The notes under the pieces were generated by a model. The model made no database searches. It was not told the origin of the DNA and saw only the letters and a program-made list of their open reading frames with translations. From positions 8,126,245 to 8,190,244 of the forward strand of contig JACAXG010000021.1 of NCBI GenBank assembly GCA_018881555.1: 64,000 nt of DNA. Direction: 5' to 3'. The position numbers and the translations under genes were made by a program. This stretch comes from Amblyornis subalaris (taxonomy: Eukaryota; Chordata; Aves; Passeriformes; Ptilonorhynchidae). This document shows positions 1 to 12,900 of the stretch, piece by piece. Numbering within the stretch: the first letter of the stretch is position 1; each line of letters opens with the position of its first letter.

Positions 1-3000
1 CTGCTCATGTTTCTGAGCAGAACTGAGAAGAATGGTGATATATAAAGCTAATACCATTAAGCATGACACTTCAGGATAAGCATCCGTGTGGGATTTTTGT
101 AATTTTAATGAACTAAAATGGTTAGCATGCAACCCCTTTGCCAGCTATGCCCGGTAAAACAGCATCACTTGTTTTATTTGGAATGCAGGTATGTCTTCAG
201 AGGGCTGAATGACCTAATGCTTTAAGTAAGGTTTTGTTTAAAATTGGATAGCCCTTATTCTAGCAATTTTACTTTACATTTGCTCTGTTAAGGCCTTGCT
301 CTGAAACACTTAGACTAGGTTTTACTGTCGTGTGTTCACAGGCTTGCTAGGAACATAATGCAGAACAAAAGAAATGAGAGTAAATGTTACAGTTGCAAAA
401 GAACTGTACTTGTACTTTGATCTTGGTTTTGTATAAATACTTTGTACTTATAACTCTGTTGCTCTCTGAAAAAGTTACTTTTATGGAATCTTTCAAAAGC
501 AGTAGTGTGGCGTGGCTTTAAAAATGTTTCAGCAATTTTAGTGCCTCCAGAGGTGAATGGAAAGTAGTAATACTTGTACTTTTCTGCCATTGCTCTGGAA
601 TTTCTACGTAGGAATATTAAGATTTAATATTCACCTAGTGATTGCTCAACCCCATAGCTTTTCATTCTAGTATATGTGCATCACATTTCAATATTTTTCT
701 TCCTGTTCTATATGTAAAGCTTTAATGTAACTTCCTAGTGTTTTCTGTTAACTCTTACTGCTTTCCTGGGCTTTGTTCTAGCATGAAGAAGCAAATTATT
801 CTCCTCTGTTCTGTTACTGTTAGGTTTCTGACAGTGGTGTGAACATGTTAAATCCCTCAACTCCTCTTGAATTTCTGAAAAACAATAATGATTATTTTAG
901 GGAAGTGCTGACCTACTCTTTTAATAAAGAACTTGTCTTGTGTTCCACTTTCCCATTTTTAGAATCATAGTTCATATTGCTCTTGCTTCACAATCATATA
1001 ACATCCTACAGCAGTTGCTTACCTGGAAAAGTAATATTAGAAAAGTATTTTTAGCTGCCTTTTGATGTGATGTAGCAGCTGGAAACAAGGAGGAGAGACG
1101 GTATGTAGTGATCTGACAGCACTGCCAGCCACAACTTGGGAATCACTGTTTTGGACTTGAGACCAAAATGTGGGGAAACCATTTCATAGGTCTGGTTATG
1201 CTCTGGCACTTCAACAATCCAGATACTGTGGCTTTGCTCTTGGTTGTCAAAAGTTTTATTTTAGAGGCTTCCCCATGACCGTACTTGACAAATGTTGTTA
1301 ATATATAAAAAAAGAAAGTTCTGTGAAGCTTTTTGTTTAATGTTAATATGCATTAAAAATATATAATGAGCAGGCAGTTCCATGCACACATTTCAAAAAT
1401 AAATAGTAAAATACCTCTTTGATGTCGGTGACTAACGGTAAATATCTAAATGAAAAGATATTCTAACAATTAACAAAATTTCTGCTTTTCCCTTTGTAGT
1501 AATCATGTCCACAAGTCAAAGAAGGAATCTAGCAAGTTCATGTTGAGGTATATTCTCAAGACAAGACACAGTGACTCATATGCTTCTCTGGGTAAGAAAG
1601 GTATCTATTTTCTCTCGAGTGTGACAAAAAGTACTTAATCTTGTAAATTTAACTTTTGAAAAGTACAGTCTGTCAAGCCAGTATGGTGGGGAGGTTGTGG
1701 GTGGAGTGTTTTGTTGGTTTTTATTTTTATTTGTTCTGGAAGCTTTCTGGGCACGTGTAGAGATCTTTCCACTTGTCTAACAATCTTAAGATACTTTAGA
1801 CTAGTAGTGCAAAGGAAGAGCAATAAAGAGCAATTTCAGAATAAAAGACACCACTGAGTAGGATATGACTGGTTAGAAATATAATTTCAGTTCATTGTCA
1901 CAAAAATGTGTACATTTTCTAGCCTGGCTTGCCAAGGGACTGAAGTTTATATAACCTCTTATTCTTTTATCTTCTCAAAAATTTTAAATATCTCTCTGAC
2001 TAGGAAGAGAATAAAAAACTTACAACTTGAGAAAAAGGTGTAGAAGTCAACCTTATATATATTGTGTTGACAGGCTGGCAGCCAGCAAACCTGTGCTCCC
2101 TCATGGTCAGCGTGGATATTCTGAGACACTACAAACAGCTATGATTATTGCAATGACATGATATGTGTTGGATGCTTCCTGCAAATCTGGATGGGATCTG
2201 ACTTTAGTACTTCTGCTGCTCCTAGAATTCCCTCAGGTTGATCCAGACAACTCCAGAAGGAAAAACAATTTTAGGATTTTTTTTTTTAAATCAGGAAGAC
2301 ATTCCTTGATCATTTGCTTACACTTTTTTACGTAAACATGGAACTTTGTAGCATCTTATGTGTGTAACTGTGCTCTGCAAGTCTCCCTCCTTAATAACCA
2401 CCTGGGTGCTGTGGCTAATTGTCATTAGCACTGTGTTGTAGGTAACTTGTACCAGTAATCTCCAGAGACAGGTAAGGCCTGATTTCCTCCTTCCCTCCCA
2501 TCTCCCTCATCCACTCTAAATTCTTAAGGTCTTATTTAGTGCAGTTGGATGTAGATACCTGGTGTGCAGGATCATCTAGTGACAAGAGTGAGAAAGAAAG
2601 CAAGCTTTTGTTTTCTGTTCTATCACTGTCAGGTGTTCCACATTCATTCTGCTTTCATGTTTCTCATGTAAGCTATGCCTCTGACTCTTCTCCAGTCTCA
2701 GTGGATTCTTCTGTAGTCATGGGCTTACAGCTGTGCTCCTGTCTTAAGGACTTCTAGGCTGGATCACTAGAATATTGCTTATTTGTTTATCATCCACTTT
2801 ATTTCATGAGCCCCAGCACATTCAATCACTGCTTCAGATTCCTCTCTAGTTATGAACAGAAAAGAATTGCAGCAACAGAGCAATGTTGCTTCAAAATAAT
2901 CTTTCCAAAGAACAGAGCAGTTTCCATAAAGAGTTAAATTAGATAAGATGACATATTTTAGTCTTTTAAGTTTAGCACTTCTCTCAGAACTTAATTAGAT

Positions 3001-4003
3001 CTAATTTAGCTTGGCATTGCCTGACTTTTTTTAGTACAGAATTAGCCTGTTTCTCTTTGTCCTAGGGCAGTCCTGTAATTTTGGCAGTCTTGTTCCAATT
3101 ATCAAACTCCGTTTCTAAAGATATAGTTTCAGAATACACACTGCTAATGTTTTTGTCTTTTTACTGTATTTTCATGATTCACTGTCATTGTGTTTCTGNT
3201 GTGGAACTGCTTTCTTTTTAAGTCTTCTTACTAAAGATAGAAAAGCTCCTTGGGCTCTTTCATTCTTTTATATCTTAAGTAATAAAGCCAGACGGTTGGT
3301 TGGTGGGGTTTTTTTCAGCTGTTTCATATGGCTTTTATTAATGTATCAGAGACTTTATAATTCTAGAATTGTCTTTTGGTGATTGTCTCATCTAACAATG
3401 ATGAAGGCTTTTTTTTCCCCCCTAAATTTCTATTTTTGTGCTCGTTCTTTTAATCTTGCAAAGTTATGTCTTGGAATTTATCTGACCTGCAGCTGGAGCT
3501 TTTGCTTTTAGATGGTGTATCTGGACATTTGCAGTGCACTTGTTGGATTTTACTAACCGCTCTCTTAGTTTGGAGTGACTTGAACGGTTCTTATTCAGGA
3601 TTTGTTTTACTGCTGCTTATTAGAAGCTTATTAGGAAATCAAACCTTACGTATGACTTTAAAATTCTTCCTAAAATGAAGAATTCTAGATGGTGTATTTC
3701 CTATCCATCAGATACAACTATGCAGACCTACCTACATGCTTAAAGAAAAATGGGAGGGCCTGCTTGTAAATTAAATGTTTGCAATTTCCTAAACATTTTC
3801 TTTGTGGTGATTTTTCTAAATATCAAAATGATGTGATGCATCTTGCTTCTGCATAACCCTACAAAGACTAGGGCACTATTGAAAATATAGTGCATTCAGT
3901 TACTAGTCATCTCGGGTCTGTAACTTAATTGGTAACTGAAGATGTATCCTTGTGTTTTTAAACTATATTTTTATTTTAATATTTCTTCTCCTCTTGAATT
4001 TAG
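1..4003 (+). other. SOCS5: SOCS5 upstream intron (non-coding)
   Basis: This AT-rich stretch has no supportable exon, and its short open frames are of chance size with no recognisable protein. It ends in a pyrimidine-rich 3' splice site 12 nt before the SOCS5 start codon. SOCS5 genes in other vertebrates have one or more 5' UTR exons far upstream and a single coding exon, so I read this as the distal end of the last 5' UTR intron. The upstream exon and promoter lie outside the window. There are no CpG-dense promoter-like segments here. Confidence 0.7.
3971..4003 (+). promoter_or_regulatory. SOCS5: 3' splice site of the SOCS5 coding exon
   Basis: A T/C-rich tract (including tttcttctcctcttg) leads into TAG at 4001-4003, giving a standard acceptor. 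The exon would begin at 4004 and carry 12 nt of 5' UTR before the ATG at 4016. Seen in the sequence; use of the site is inferred from the known SOCS5 gene structure. Confidence 0.65.
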
Positions 4004-4015
4004 ATAACATAATCC

Positions 4016-5626
4016 ATGGATAAAGTGGGAAAGATGTGGAACAATTTCAAATACAGGTGCCAGAATCTCTTTAGTCACGAGGGTGGAAGCCAAAATGAGA
4101 ATATAGTTGTGACATCCAATAATTGCTCATCTGGTAAAGAGAAAGCTGTCCAGATAACTGATTTGGCTCAACAACAACCCAGCAGCCCTTTGAGAGAGAA
4201 CATTGCTTTGCAATTAGGTTTAAGTCCTTCAAAGAATTCAGCAAGGCGGAACCAAAACTGTGTCACGGAAATTCCTCAGATTGTTGAAATAAGCATTGAG
4301 AAAGAGAATGACTCGGGTGTCACCACGGGAGCCAGGCTTGCTCGAAGGGACTCTTATTCTCGGCATGCTCCTTGGGGTGGGAAGAAGAAGCATTCCTGCT
4401 CTACCAAAACACAGAGCTCCCTGGATACTGAAAAAAGATTTGGTAGAACACGAAGTGGTTTACAGAGGAGGGAGAGAAGGTATGGGGTGAGCTCAGTCCA
4501 TGACATGGATGCAGTATCCAGCAGGACAGTAGGTAGCCGTTCTCTGCGACAGCGTCTACAGGATACTGTTGGGCTGTGTTTTCCCATGAGAACTTACAGC
4601 AAACAGTCCAAACCTCTGTTTTCTAACAAAAGAAAGATCCATCTCTCTGAACTAATGCTTGAGAAATGCCCTTTTCCTGCAGGCTCCGATCTGGCTCAGA
4701 AGTGGCATCTGATTAAACAACACACAGCACCTGTGAGTCCTCATTCGACTTTCTTTGACACATTTGATCCTTCCTTGGTTTCCACAGAAGACGAAGAAGA
4801 CAGGCTCAGAGAGAGACGTAGACTTAGTATTGAAGAAGGGGTTGATCCCCCTCCCAATGCCCAAATACATACTTTTGAAGCTACAGCACAGGTAAATCCA
4901 TTGTATAAACTGGGACCAAAGTTAGCCCCTGGTATGACTGAGCTGACCGGGGACAAAACCGTAACACCTCCAGGGAACTGTGACTCCGAAGAGGACACAA
5001 CAACGCTTTGCCTGCAGTCGCGCCGGCAGAAGCAGCGTCAGATGTCAGGAGAGAGCCACGGCCATATCAGCAGGCAGGGGGCTTGGAAAGTGCATACTCA
5101 GATCGATTACATCCACTGCCTCGTGCCAGACTTGCTCCAGATCACAGGTAACCCGTGCTACTGGGGGGTCATGGACCGCTATGAAGCAGAAGCACTTCTG
5201 GAGGGCAAGCCCGAAGGCACGTTCTTGCTCAGGGACTCTGCGCAGGAGGACTACCTCTTCTCGGTGAGCTTCCGTCGCTACAACCGCTCGCTGCACGCGC
5301 GCATCGAGCAGTGGAATCACAACTTCAGTTTCGATGCCCACGATCCCTGTGTGTTTCACTCCTCCACTGTTACAGGGCTTCTGGAACACTACAAAGACCC
5401 CAGCTCTTGCATGTTCTTTGAACCATTGCTTACTGTGTCTCTGAACAGGACCTTCCCCTTTAGTCTGCAGTATATCTGCCGGGCAGTAATCTGCAGGTGC
5501 ACTACGTACGATGGAATCGATGACCTTCCTCTACCCTCAATGTTGCAAGACTTTCTAAAGGAGTATCACTATAAACAAAAAGTCAGGGTGCGATGGCTGG
5601 AGCGGGAACCTATAAAAACAAAGTAA
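4016..5626 (+). CDS. SOCS5: Suppressor of cytokine signalling 5, complete
   Basis: The 536-codon uninterrupted frame has the same length as human SOCS5 and agrees with it along the whole protein, including the start [19 protein letters not shown]. The long N-terminal region, typical of SOCS4/SOCS5, holds the conserved JAK-interacting stretch at about residues 176-245 ([15 protein letters not shown] through HTAPVSPHS). An SH2 domain spans about residues 381-476, with YWG at 382-384 and the phosphotyrosine-binding arginine R406 in FLLRDS. The C-terminal SOCS box has a BC box at about 483-493 ([10 protein letters not shown], elongin B/C contact) and a Cullin-5 box with LPLP at 504-507. Family knowledge: SOCS5 is a cytoplasmic adaptor that recruits an elongin-Cullin5-Rbx2 ubiquitin ligase and inhibits JAK and EGF-receptor signalling. 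The start follows the acceptor by 12 nt and fits the human start; the stop is TAA. No key residue is missing. Divergence is confined to the disordered N-terminal parts (about 20-60 and 305-355). GC rises in the SH2-encoding third. Confidence 0.98.
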   Translation: MDKVGKMWNNFKYRCQNLFSHEGGSQNENIVVTSNNCSSGKEKAVQITDLAQQQPSSPLRENIALQLGLSPSKNSARRNQNCVTEIPQIVEISIEKENDSGVTTGARLARRDSYSRHAPWGGKKKHSCSTKTQSSLDTEKRFGRTRSGLQRRERRYGVSSVHDMDAVSSRTVGSRSLRQRLQDTVGLCFPMRTYSKQSKPLFSNKRKIHLSELMLEKCPFPAGSDLAQKWHLIKQHTAPVSPHSTFFDTFDPSLVSTEDEEDRLRERRRLSIEEGVDPPPNAQIHTFEATAQVNPLYKLGPKLAPGMTELTGDKTVTPPGNCDSEEDTTTLCLQSRRQKQRQMSGESHGHISRQGAWKVHTQIDYIHCLVPDLLQITGNPCYWGVMDRYEAEALLEGKPEGTFLLRDSAQEDYLFSVSFRRYNRSLHARIEQWNHNFSFDAHDPCVFHSSTVTGLLEHYKDPSSCMFFEPLLTVSLNRTFPFSLQYICRAVICRCTTYDGIDDLPLPSMLQDFLKEYHYKQKVRVRWLEREPIKTK

Positions 5627-5952
5627 ATGGAAATCAAAATAAGCTTCTGGAACGTGCTTTTTTTTGTGTGTATTACAGTTTAACTGCAGCAAGCGCACCG
5701 ACGACGTCTAGCTTTTCTGCAATATCCTATTTAAGCTGAGTGTTAGTATCCTGTCAGATGCTGCCTGCTGTTAATCAAACTAAGTTGTGATGCCTCTTGG
5801 AAACAATAAGCAGACACAATTCCGCACGTTTTTCATTAAGGCCTAATGAAAATATTTTTGCTAATTTCTAAATATTTTGTTTCCTTTTTATAGCTGTAGT
5901 AATTGGATGAAGAAACTATGAGGCATTTCCCATGGGGCATTCATGTAATGCT

Positions 5953-5958
5953 AATAAA
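5953..5958 (+). terminator. Proximal polyadenylation signal AATAAA
   Basis: A canonical hexamer about 330 nt after the SOCS5 stop. It would give a short 3' UTR isoform. The downstream sequence has only modest GT/T-richness. Confidence 0.35.
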
Positions 5959-6575
5959 GAAAGGNTTTATCAGAGGAGCATTTTTGCTAATATTTGAAGT
6001 ATTTTTTTTAAATTCTCTTGAAAATTTTCCACTACTCAAATAATTTAGCTCACAAACAAGTTTCCAAATACTAGTGAATATTTTCTTTTAATGAAGAGCA
6101 GTTCATTAGAAGNAGTCCATTAAGAGTTAATGGAGCTTTGATGCTAACAGATGAGTCATGCTTTTCACAGTGTATGAGGCTTCCTAACCATTAAGACTTG
6201 AATATGCCTGCTCAGTACTGTAATTGTATTATAAACACTTGGAGATTTAAGTGGCATTGTTAGCAAAGTAATACTGTCTCAGACAATTAAAAATACCTTC
6301 CAGTGTGAATTGCTGCTTCAGTGGCAGGACATAAGATTAGATTATCACCACGAAACATAAGGTTGCAGGTTTTTTCCAAAACAGATTTTGGTGGCCTGAC
6401 TGCTAGTGACTTGGAGTGGAAGGTAATAATGACAAGACAAAAATGTTTAATTATTTAAAGTCGTCTGGTATTTTTATGGAGAACATGACAAGTGGTTGAA
6501 ATATTTTAATCAGAGTACAAAATCTGACATATCTGAAACAAATGTCAGGTTTCAAAGGTACTGTTACACTTTATT

Positions 6576-6583
6576 TGTAAATA
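6576..6583 (+). promoter_or_regulatory. Pumilio response element TGTAAATA in the SOCS5 3' UTR
   Basis: An exact match to the PUF-protein consensus TGTANATA on the sense strand, in an AT-rich part of the probable 3' UTR. Pumilio binding there usually lowers mRNA stability or translation (family knowledge). An octamer can occur by chance in sequence this AT-rich. Confidence 0.35.
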
Positions 6584-6882
6584 TCTTTCCATTTGCGCTT
6601 TTAAAAATGTTTTAAAGTAATATGCACTGATTATAGTTGCAACAGATTACTTAGAAACAAGATTCTAACTTCTGTTTGCTTATTTAATTGGAGATGGAAC
6701 TTAAAGGAGTTCTGTCTTAGACATTTTGCACTAAAATTGTTGGAATGCCCTGACCCCTGTTTAATGTTTTGTACCAATTATGAGTGCTCCCTAGTTTCTT
6801 TACCAGCTGCTACAGTGTGTTATTTCTTACTTCTCTACGGCAGTGACCTGTGCGAGGTAGGAAACATTTTGGCTGCAAGTAC

Positions 6883-6973
6883 AATAAACGTTATTCTTGT
6901 ATGCTACACTAACCCTTCTATTGATGTATTTTTCTGCTTGCTGTGCCTTGTTCTGGCTTTTTGTGCTAATAAA
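6883..6973 (+). terminator. Paired polyadenylation signals (6883 and 6968)
   Basis: Two canonical AATAAA hexamers, at 6883-6888 and 6968-6973, lie 85 nt apart about 1.3 kb after the stop. Each is followed by T- and GT-rich sequence (ttattcttgtatg; tgttatacttgtatat...gttttta). This is the best candidate for the main cleavage site of SOCS5 mRNA. Confidence 0.5.
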
Positions 6974-6990
6974 GTACAGTATGTTCAGTG

Positions 6991-9900
6991 TTATACTTGT
7001 ATATCTGCTCTGTTTTTATATATTCACGTAACTTGTAGCAGTTAACTGAATTTTTAATAGGCTTTTCGTAGTTTTTAGGATAGGTAATGCACAAGTACTG
7101 TGCAGTTAAATATTAGTTGGTCAGCACACCATATTCCTGGTTTTTGTTACAGAAACTTGACAGTGTACGCCACTGAGTAACGTTTCTGTAGTCACTGCAA
7201 AGTAATGGACTTGTCTGCAGGCATAGAGAATTTTACAGGTTTTTGTAATGTAAAGGGTAAATGTTAAGCAAAAAGTGTTCTAAAACATTATGGATCCCCT
7301 GTAATGGTTGCTGAAGGTGTTTCAGCTTGTTATATAGCTAACTGCTAAGNTTAATATTTTGATACTCCCCACTGAGCAAGGAATGCTTATTCCTCTAAAT
7401 TGACAGTACAGCAGTGGCATTTGTTCACTTTTAGGCTATTTTAATAAATAGATGTACACACAAACTGGCCAAATGTCCTGTTTTTACCAAAGAATACTGT
7501 CAATTTATGTTGGGGTATTTTTTTAGTAAAAAAAAAAACTCAAGAGTGGAGAGGTGCAATTTTTGTTCTATCAAATATTTATCCCAAGCTATGATAAACC
7601 AAAGTATTTGACAACTTCATCTGAACTTAAGTAATGTATTCGTTTATGTTGGTAGAGCCTAAAGCTTTTACATCAATGGTGTCGTCATTTTTCCTGAACT
7701 CACAATGCACCTGAAGAGGAATGATTTAAGTAATTTTGTAATGACTGGAACAGCACTACATAAAAGCTCGTACTGCGAGGGGTTAATCTGAAGCACCCAG
7801 AAAGCACTTTAAAACATGTGTTTATATGCTTGTGGAAAACTTGTGATCCCGTTATGCATTTTTTGTAGTAGATTATCTTCTTTCATGTGTTAAAAGACTT
7901 CAACTGTTAAAATGGAACTTTGTTTAGAATATGTAAATACTAAGTTTATGTAATTATGTGTACAACTGTGCTAATGGTCTCTTAAGTTTTGAATTGTGTG
8001 TGTGTCATTGGATATGCAACTCCTGGTTTAAAATCTGCTCTAAGCATAAAAAGAGGAAAAAGTCACCAGCATGAAATTGCACCTAAGTGTACCTTCACTG
8101 TGTCGTTCTCACTGTTCCCTCAGTCAGATCTGAATGCCGGATGAGTTTACTTAAATTCTTGCTTTCAATATTGGTGTCATACAGTCAGCCTGCAACCAAG
8201 CTTTGTCCCACTGTAGGGACCTGTTTTTCGTTTACACCCGTTGCAGTTGCTTGTCATAAACTAGCTGTGACATTGTCANTGTGGTCAGGAATACACATTC
8301 ATCTAATTTTTTATCATGTGGTGGAATCTTTGGGAAAAAAAAATAAAAACCCCAAACCCTTATCTCAGAAAGTTTGCTCTTGCATTTGTGTAAATAATCT
8401 TCATGGAGAGATTTATTGCTCCCTTAAAACACACAAAAAGGAATGATCTATTTATCTACAACTTTTTTAAAGCTTTGCTTCACTGAAATATACAAAATAA
8501 TTCACTAGTGTGGTTATGCTAAAATGAATCTCTTCAAATTATGGTGGACTTGAATGTTGACTACTCCAGTTGTAGTGTATTTCTTAATGAACATATTTTC
8601 AGTTCTAAAGGCATTAAAATGCTAATATGTGGAGAATGCAAATAGTTGATTTCTCGTTTCTGTTTCACATCCTGGTTTGATTTAGAAAATCTTATACATG
8701 TCTTAAAGATGTGCACAAACCACAGATTTTTAATTTTTTTTTAAAATCTAACAGCAGGATTCAATGTAAAAAGATACACTTGTATTATTACAATCTAATT
8801 TGGTTACATGACAGATGAGTTTTTGAGCCTCAGTCTTTAAAAGTGTTCTTTTGAGATGATTCTCATTTTTGCAGAAAGGGCTTACTCCGTAGGATGGTTT
8901 TGTGAGAAATCTTACAAAGATATTTTTTGTGTGCGTGGAATTGGAGAAAGGAAAATATACGATATTTTTTAGTATACAGAAGGGTCAATGGGTTTAGGTT
9001 CTTTCATCAGGTCTATGGTGTTTATCAGGTTTAAAGGCATAACTCTTGAAAATACTCTTAAGGCAAGTAAACACTTGTCCAGATAATTTAGTTATCGGAA
9101 TGGAACTTCTGGAGAAAATCAGTTACAAATTCATGTTTTGTATTTATGTACTTTTAAATTTTATGTGTATTTGAAGACTTGCTGCTTACAAAATGATAGT
9201 CCTTATATCAGAAGCATTGAGCTTGGAAAGACGTGTCTGTGTATTTGTAGTGTTTGACAATATGAAGTCAAACCTTACAGATGTCATTCAAATCCTTAAG
9301 TCCATATCTAAGGTTCTGCACTACTTAGAAACAAGCAAAGATTCTGAATATATGTGATAAAAAACCTGTTTGCTTCAGGCTCCATATGCAAGCCAAAATA
9401 TTTGCAGAATGCTTTAAANCTTGTCTCTGCTGCAGAGTTGCATGTAAGACAGAAGCTGTCATTGTCAGAAGTTGCTGAGTACCAGAGAGATGTATCTGCA
9501 GGGATCATGGGAATTTTTTTTTCCAAAGCTATCTTGAAATACAGTTTTTAATGGAAAAATATGAACTGAATCCAAGTTGATTCTTTCTAAAATAGCAATG
9601 TTTCTCCTTCTTAAAGTTCAGATTTAAAATTATGAAAGCACTTTTTGAGCCTCATTTTGCTAAACTGTTGTGCAGTGAGCACATACGTGCCACATACTTA
9701 GTCTGCAAGTATCTAGCACACTGTATATATATATTTATAGGTTAATAAGATGCCTCCAAGCACGTTTGCATTCATGGTCTTTTTGGAAGCTGCTGAAGTA
9801 CACCAATATGGTGAGCATTAATATATTGGAATTCTAAAAATTATCTCTCAATTTTCTGTCTGTGCATGGCATGCTTTGCAAATAAAAGGACTATTTTATT

Positions 9901-12900
9901 TGTATGTTCACCTGCATTTATATTTTATGACCAGTTGATTGGTGTGTTTTTTCCTGCTATTGTCCACTTGCCTAAACAGTTGTCTCTGGACTGTGACCAA
10001 AGGAGATTTTTCATAATCCTTTTTTTTAAAAAGGAAATCAAATCAGTTGGCTTTTAAAGTATTAATTCCTATGGAGTGTGATGTAACACTGCTAATTGCT
10101 CTCCTTTTTTGCAGTATTGATGTACAAAGAATCATTTAGCTTGACCATGAGTTGTATCTGCTGAATGTAGTTGACTTTAAATGTCTGAAATTTCAGTTTG
10201 GGGGTTTTTTTAATTCAAAATGTTCCTGATTGAGGGCTTTGAAAAGAAAAAAACTGGATGTTTTTATGGCAAGATACCTAAAGTCAATGTTACGCAATGA
10301 GGTAAGGATCTCTTGAAGATGATTTTTAGAAGTTTTCCCCTGTCACTGTGTCCTAAACAAACAAACCCACGACCTCTTGATGACTTTACCCTTACAATCA
10401 TTTAAAAACGGAAATCTGGTGCTTCTACTTAATTTGCTTGCATGTTTCCAGACTGATTTAAGAATAATTGTTTGAAGAAGCAAATTAAATCTGTTATTTC
10501 AATGAAGCATTGCCATTTATTATTTTATAAAATATTCCATTTACAAAAAGTGTCTATCAATAGGATGTTAACCTGATAGTGTATTTATTGCTATCAAGGT
10601 AACTATTGTGTGGATGCTTTTTGAGCTGAGTAAGTGTTCACTTTGTAAATTTGCATTAAGGCTACAGCTGTTACCAGCGAGGTTCCCCAGGGCCAACGCA
10701 ATGTGTTTATGAGCTGAAGCTCCTGGTGCTTGACCCTTTTTTGTCTTCAGTAGGAAAAAAAGTGTGTAACTGTGCGATATAGCTCAAGTTACAAATTTCC
10801 ATGTTAAGCACACAGCTACACTGACAAGCAGAAACATATCTGAACTTGCTTGTCTGGAGTAAAGCAACCTCTGACTTCTCAGCAGGAGCTGTAGTTTGGT
10901 GGCACGTTGGCAAAGAGGAAGCAGAAATAGGTTTTGTTCTTCTCTGAGCAGCTGTTAAACTGAACACGGTGTGTGCTTCCTGTGTGATAAGGTATTGTAA
11001 CTTCTTGGAGCCCTGAGACTTTTAATAGTGTTTGGAAGATACAGAAGCACTTGGCTGCTTTGTCACTTCTGCTTTTGTACTTGTAGTTTCGCAAAAGCTT
11101 GAAGAGATATATTTATTAAAATTGAATCTATGTAGTCACCAACTGTATAAGCACTGCTTTGTAATATCTTTACAGAGATAGCAAATTCCTACACAATTAT
11201 ACTTAAACTGTTTTGGGAAAATGAATAATGACACTGTGGGCACAAATTAATTCAGATTGCACTATAAACTTTCTTACCAGAAGCCTTCATTCTTACAAAG
11301 AACTATGCGATCCCTGCACAGAAACTGTAGCTTTGGTGGTGCGCTCTTTGGTAGATGTCCAAAAAAGCGGCATCCAGACGGTCCCTGGACCTTTTTTGAC
11401 ATTCCAGTTGACAGGGCCTGGCAGGCCCGCTGGGCACTCGAGGAGTTGGCTGGCAAGCGCGCCATGCCGAGTGTCACCTGATGCCAGCACCTTGTATAAC
11501 TGTGCTGGTTTAGGTCTCCCCAGCTTAGATGTTTTTTAACTTGCTGCAGCTTAAATGTTTCTCCACCCTACGTAATTTGTCTTTGTTATTTGGTTGCCAA
11601 ACTGTCTTGCATCTTAATAGAGTAAGAAAATAATGTGATTTATGGCTACCCAAGCAGTGTATTAAGTAATAGATGGCTCTGTCTTAATAAACGGGGTATA
11701 AACTGCCATATTGTTTTCTTTTTATATTTGTTTGGGAGCAAAATATTGTGGGTTTAATGAATTTCTTTTAAGTCTATGCTGTAAATGCATAGTTTTACAA
11801 ATATTTAGTTGTACATGTCAAAAACGGTAAGTAGTTAAATCAAANTAATCAGTAACTAATGTTTGTTCCAGTCCATTTCTGTTTCATCTAAAATACTTGA
11901 GTGAAGAGATCCACAGACTGATAGTTATTGTCTTTAGAAGTTTTACCACTCTCTGAAATTCCATCAAGCTCTTAGTTTAGGGAGTTTTCACTTAAATCTC
12001 AAGTGTTTTTCTCTCCGGCTTTGGGCTAAGGACGTGTTTTTGTGACATAAACGTGTCTTCTAGAGCTCAGCCCCCATGAGCACAAACTTAAGGAACAGAT
12101 GTAGATGTCATCCTGTGAACTGGGAGGGTTTCTCCTCTGTGCGTGATGGGAGCCGCTCCAAAAGCAAATTAGTGCAAACTCTGTAGATAATTATGAAAAC
12201 CGAGCAAAATGCTGCTGGTGAGGAGTTAGAGCTGGGCACAGCAACCGTGTGACAAGCAGAAGAAGTATCGTGGGCTGCTCCGTAGAACTATTTCAGGCTT
12301 CTAATTTGTTAATTACATATTTTCTAGACCACTGCTCCTAAAAATACGTTTAGTCTAGGCTCCATTGGAGTATTTATATCTCATCACTAGTGAACTAATA
12401 GAAAACCAAAACCCTGAAAACAAACCATGTGGTTTTAGCTGTTTTATATAGAGATTGTCCTTGTAGTTTTAGCTTCGTTGGAACATGCAGAAGCCTAAGT
12501 GTCTTAAACTCAGCTGAAATAAATCCTTAATTGATTAAGAAATGAAAGTTATGGAAATTGATTTGCCTGTTGTAGTGATGGGTTTGAAATATTAAGCTCT
12601 AATTCTGTAAAATTTACGACAGATATCCTAATATTGTAGGATGAAGTGTTTTATGTGTTTGGCTAAGGAAGATACAGGCACAATAATATTTCAAAAGGGT
12701 TTCAAAACACCAGGTGATCTGAAGCTACGATTTCTAGAATCAGTATCTTGTGTGTCACTTTCCTAGGGGAGGGAATTTTAGGAATCTGTCTTAGAAAGCT
12801 GTTGTGCTGTGACTTTGCAGGTATCTAGAATAGAATGTATCAGTATGCAGAATATAGGAGAGGCCCTAGAGCAAACGTGGCTGGTAACACTAGCACGAGT

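Larger units (their letters stand above)
5627..6990 (+). other. SOCS5: SOCS5 3' UTR (probable extent)
   Basis: AT-rich, non-coding sequence continues from the SOCS5 stop. It contains several ATTTA-type elements and a Pumilio-type octamer. The end is placed just after the AATAAA at 6968, which is followed by TGT/T-rich sequence suited to cleavage. A shorter form could end near 5975. Longer forms are possible, because more AATAAA hexamers occur at 7443, 8342 and 9881. The extent is inference; no transcript evidence is available here. Confidence 0.55.

Noticed and set aside
4296..5389. Several open frames of 64-114 codons on both strands inside the SOCS5 coding exon
   Set aside because: They are out-of-frame shadows of a highly conserved gene with biased composition.
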